DNA of 8,515 nucleotides, taken from contig JAUIHC010000109.1 in assembly GCA_030432455.1 (NCBI GenBank), positions 1 to 8,515 on the forward strand. The letters run 5' to 3'. Each line of letters begins with the position of its first letter. Position 1 is the stretch's first letter. The translations under genes were made by a program, and so were the position numbers. Of the stretch, positions 6,478 through 8,515 are shown in pieces. The stretch is from Phycisphaerae bacterium. GTDB taxonomy: Bacteria; Planctomycetota; Phycisphaerae; Phycisphaerales; SM1A02. The notes beneath the pieces are model-generated. The model saw only the letters and a list, made by a program, of their open reading frames with translations. It was not told the DNA's origin and did no database searches.

Positions 6478-7443
6478 ATGCCTCGCCGTTCCGACCTCGT
6501 CCCTCGCCACTCCCGCGTCCTGACCGCCGGCGGGCTCGCGCTGCTCGTCGGATGCGCCTCGCCATCGGCGTCCTCGCCGACGAGCCGACCGGTGCCCGTG
6601 ACGATCGACCGACCGATCGCGATGGTGAACGGCACCCGGATCGACCTGAGCGAGGTCGAGACGGCGCTTCTCGAGCGGGCGGGCGGAGAGATCGTGCAGG
6701 AGCGGGTGCTCGATCGCGCGGTCGCCCGGGAGGCGACCCGCCGCGGCGTCGTTCCGCCCGCCGATGCCGAGGCCCGCGAACGTCGGCTCCTGACCGAGAC
6801 GCTCTCGGACGACCCCGATCGGGCGGAACGCCTGCTGGAGGATCTCCGTCGCGCCCGCGGCCTCGGGCCGACGCGGTTCGCCGCGCTCCTGCGGAGGACC
6901 GCCCTGCTCCGGGCGCTGGTCGCCCCGGATGTCGAGGTCTCCGAAGACGTGGTGCGCGGGGCGTGGGACGCGGTGCACGGTCCCGCCCGCATCACCCGGA
7001 TCATCGCGGTGGCGGACCTGCGCGACGCGACGCAGGTGCGACGCCGTCTGCTTGACGGCGCGGACTTCGCGACGCTGGCGGTCGAGCGCAGCCTCGACGC
7101 GAGCGGCCCTCGCGGCGGCCGACTCGGCCCGGTGAGTCGTCACGATCCAGCGTGGCCGCGACCGTTCCGGGAGGCGATCTTCGCCCTCGACCCCGGCGTG
7201 CTCTCCGATCCGATCCCCGTGGACGGACGCGTGCTGATCGTCGAGGTGCTCGAACTCCGCCCCGCCAGCGGCGTCACGCTGGAGGAGGACCGCGAGCGGG
7301 CGACCCGCGTGGCCCGCCTCGCCGCGGAGCGGCTGCTCATGGATCGTCTCGCCCGACGTCTGGTGCCCGAAGGAACGATCGACGCCGTGTCACCGCCGCT
7401 GCGTTGGAGTCTCGGCGGCGAGGAATCTCAGGTCCTGAGGTAG
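6478..7443 (+). CDS. Lipoprotein with SurA/PrsA-like parvulin-type domain
   Basis: The 321-residue product has a lipoprotein signal: basic N end (PRRSDLVPRHSR), hydrophobic stretch (LTAGGLALLVG) and lipobox LVGC with Cys26. Ala follows the cysteine, so there is no inner-membrane retention Asp. Residues 45-165 form a helical region beginning PIAMVNGTRIDLSEVETALL, the 'VNG-I' opening common to SurA/PrsA chaperones. Residues 169-261 resemble a parvulin peptidyl-prolyl isomerase: LLDGADFATLAVERSLD, GGRLGPVSR, then FREAIFALDPGVLSDPI and DGRVLIVEVLEL. Neither histidine of the classical fold is present: the 'HIL' position reads RII and the 'HI' near the end reads VLI, so isomerase activity is doubtful. 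The likely role is periplasmic chaperone in outer-membrane protein folding (inference). A GTG at 6475 is an alternative start; neither has a clear Shine-Dalgarno. It is 31 bases after the membrane-protein gene and overlaps the convergent permease gene by 16 bases. Confidence 0.8.
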   Translation: MPRRSDLVPRHSRVLTAGGLALLVGCASPSASSPTSRPVPVTIDRPIAMVNGTRIDLSEVETALLERAGGEIVQERVLDRAVAREATRRGVVPPADAEARERRLLTETLSDDPDRAERLLEDLRRARGLGPTRFAALLRRTALLRALVAPDVEVSEDVVRGAWDAVHGPARITRIIAVADLRDATQVRRRLLDGADFATLAVERSLDASGPRGGRLGPVSRHDPAWPRPFREAIFALDPGVLSDPIPVDGRVLIVEVLELRPASGVTLEEDRERATRVARLAAERLLMDRLARRLVPEGTIDAVSPPLRWSLGGEESQVLR

Positions 7444-8515
7444 GCCATCCTCGCGACCGCGACCGGCAGCAGGATCGCCACCGGCAGGAAGGCGCCCACA
7501 CCCGCGGGGAGCCCGGGCATCGCGACCGTCATGGCGGCCAGGGCGCCGATCAGCATCGGAATCGCCACCACCGCGGCCTGCAGACTCCGCGAGAGCATCG
7601 CCGTCCCGGGGTCCCGCACCAGAAAGAACGGGATCGCGATGACCGGGACGAGGAGATTGACCAGCGCACCGGAGAACCGCCCGAAGATCGTCCGCTCCAG
7701 TCGCGCGTCGGTTCCGCCTCCGGCATCCCGCAGATCCCGCAACTGCGACAACGAGAGCATCTGCGCGAAGTTGAGACTGCGGCGGGCCATGAGCATCCGG
7801 GGCGAGAGATCGGTCTCCCAGGACTCGATCGACGTCCGCGTCGCGGCTCGCCCCTCCGCCGTCCCGGTCTCCATCCGCATCCCCTGCTCCAGTCGCCAGA
7901 CCGAGGCATCGTCGTCCCAGATCCCCCGATCGGCGGTGATGCGGGCGATCGCGGTGCCGTCCTCGTCGCGTTCGAGGACGAGGATCGAGGTCGCCTCGCC
8001 CGAGCGGGGATCGACCTCCCGCGCGTAGAGCAGATCACCGTCGCCGTCACGCATGAGCGGCGCCTCGAAGGTCTCGATGCCGGGCTTCAGGATCGACTCG
8101 TGCTCCCGAACCAGTCGCGTGGCGAGCCGGGGGAGCAGGAGTTCCTGATCGGCCAGCTGCAGCAGCACGACCCCGAGCTGGGCCGCCAGGATCGCCGCCG
8201 CGACCCGCTGCAACGGCACGCCCGCCGCCATGATCGCGACGAGTTCGCGGGTGCGGTGCATCTGCACCAGCGTGAACCCGGCGGCGCCGATGCCGACCAG
8301 TCCGGTCATGAAGGCGAAGAACTGGAAGATGCGCGGCGCGTGGAAGTCGAGGATGGCCTGCGCCAGCATCAGCGGGTAGGCGGTGGACGTCTCCTCCGCC
8401 CGCCGGCGGGCGGCATCGGAGAACTCGTCGAACTGGACCACCACGTCGATCGAGATCGCGAAGACGAACAGCAGACCGAACAACAGGACGAAGTTCGAGA
8501 GGTAGCGGACGACGA
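7428..8515 (-). CDS. LptF/LptG family LPS export permease, N-terminally cut by window
   Basis: LptF and LptG form the inner-membrane part of the LptB2FG ABC exporter that extracts lipopolysaccharide and passes it to LptC. The visible 361 residues end at the natural stop (AYLRT). The reading frame stays open to the right edge (VVRYLSNFVL before the first internal start-like codon, a TTG at 8483), so the true start lies just beyond it. Order seen: TM1 (about 8-26), TM2 (60-84), the coupling-helix motif HRTRELVAIMAAGVPLQRV (86-104), TM3 (103-121), and a periplasmic beta-rich domain (about 130-270) with ITADRGIWDDDASVW. After it come the linker LSLSQLRDL and TM4-6 (282-299, 312-331, 336-356) with IPFFLVRD. 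This is the three-plus-three topology of YjgP/YjgQ proteins. LptF and LptG cannot be separated from this sequence alone. The partner gene is not in the window and may lie to the right. Confidence 0.9.
   Translation of the reverse strand, partial: VVRYLSNFVLLFGLLFVFAISIDVVVQFDEFSDAARRRAEETSTAYPLMLAQAILDFHAPRIFQFFAFMTGLVGIGAAGFTLVQMHRTRELVAIMAAGVPLQRVAAAILAAQLGVVLLQLADQELLLPRLATRLVREHESILKPGIETFEAPLMRDGDGDLLYAREVDPRSGEATSILVLERDEDGTAIARITADRGIWDDDASVWRLEQGMRMETGTAEGRAATRTSIESWETDLSPRMLMARRSLNFAQMLSLSQLRDLRDAGGGTDARLERTIFGRFSGALVNLLVPVIAIPFFLVRDPGTAMLSRSLQAAVVAIPMLIGALAAMTVAMPGLPAGVGAFLPVAILLPVAVARMAYLRT

Noticed and set aside
5259..7004. Leftward open frame (581 codons) spanning the GT-C-like and lipoprotein genes
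   Set aside because: It crosses two genes on the other strand, is Arg/Ser/Gly-rich and has no domain; a GC-rich shadow.

Overview
This window shows ordinary, densely packed chromosomal DNA from a high-GC, motile, two-membraned (Gram-negative type) bacterium. Diderm character follows from a P-ring flagellar gene, a lipoprotein of the SurA/PrsA type and an LptF/LptG-type LPS export permease. The divergent FlgI and FlgJ-like proteins and the Arg/Ala/Asp-rich, very GC-rich coding remind me of Planctomycetota (Phycisphaerae-like). That assignment is recall-based inference, not something the window proves.

Left half (1-4142, all minus strand): a compact flagellar operon read right to left, flgI (P-ring), a short flgJ-like rod-binding protein, flgN (chaperone), flgK (HAP1) and flgL (HAP3, cut by the window edge). 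Gene joints are tight: ATGA overlaps at flgI/flgJ and flgJ/flgN, and the flgK ribosome binding site sits on the flgN stop codon. The products cover the outer rod bushing, rod assembly, and the chaperone with its two hook-filament junction clients. No flgM is present between flgJ and flgN, where some other bacteria carry it.

Centre (4143-4253): a short divergent intergenic region. It holds a perfect 6-bp-arm inverted repeat whose minus-strand reading matches the sigma-54 -24/-12 consensus and lies at a suitable distance from flgI. It is followed by a GTG/GGT-rich low-complexity tract just before the rightward gene.

Right half: a rightward multi-pass GT-C-like membrane protein (4254-6446), then a rightward lipoprotein with a parvulin-like domain that lacks the usual histidines (6478-7443). 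A leftward LptF/LptG permease (7428 to beyond the right edge) converges on it with a 16-nt tail-to-tail overlap. Apart from the flagellar operon these are cell-envelope genes. I saw no tRNA, rRNA, CRISPR array, insertion sequence or phage gene, and no convincing novel multi-gene system. The most interesting signals are the symmetric sigma-54-like site, the degenerate parvulin domain and the divergent FlgI.
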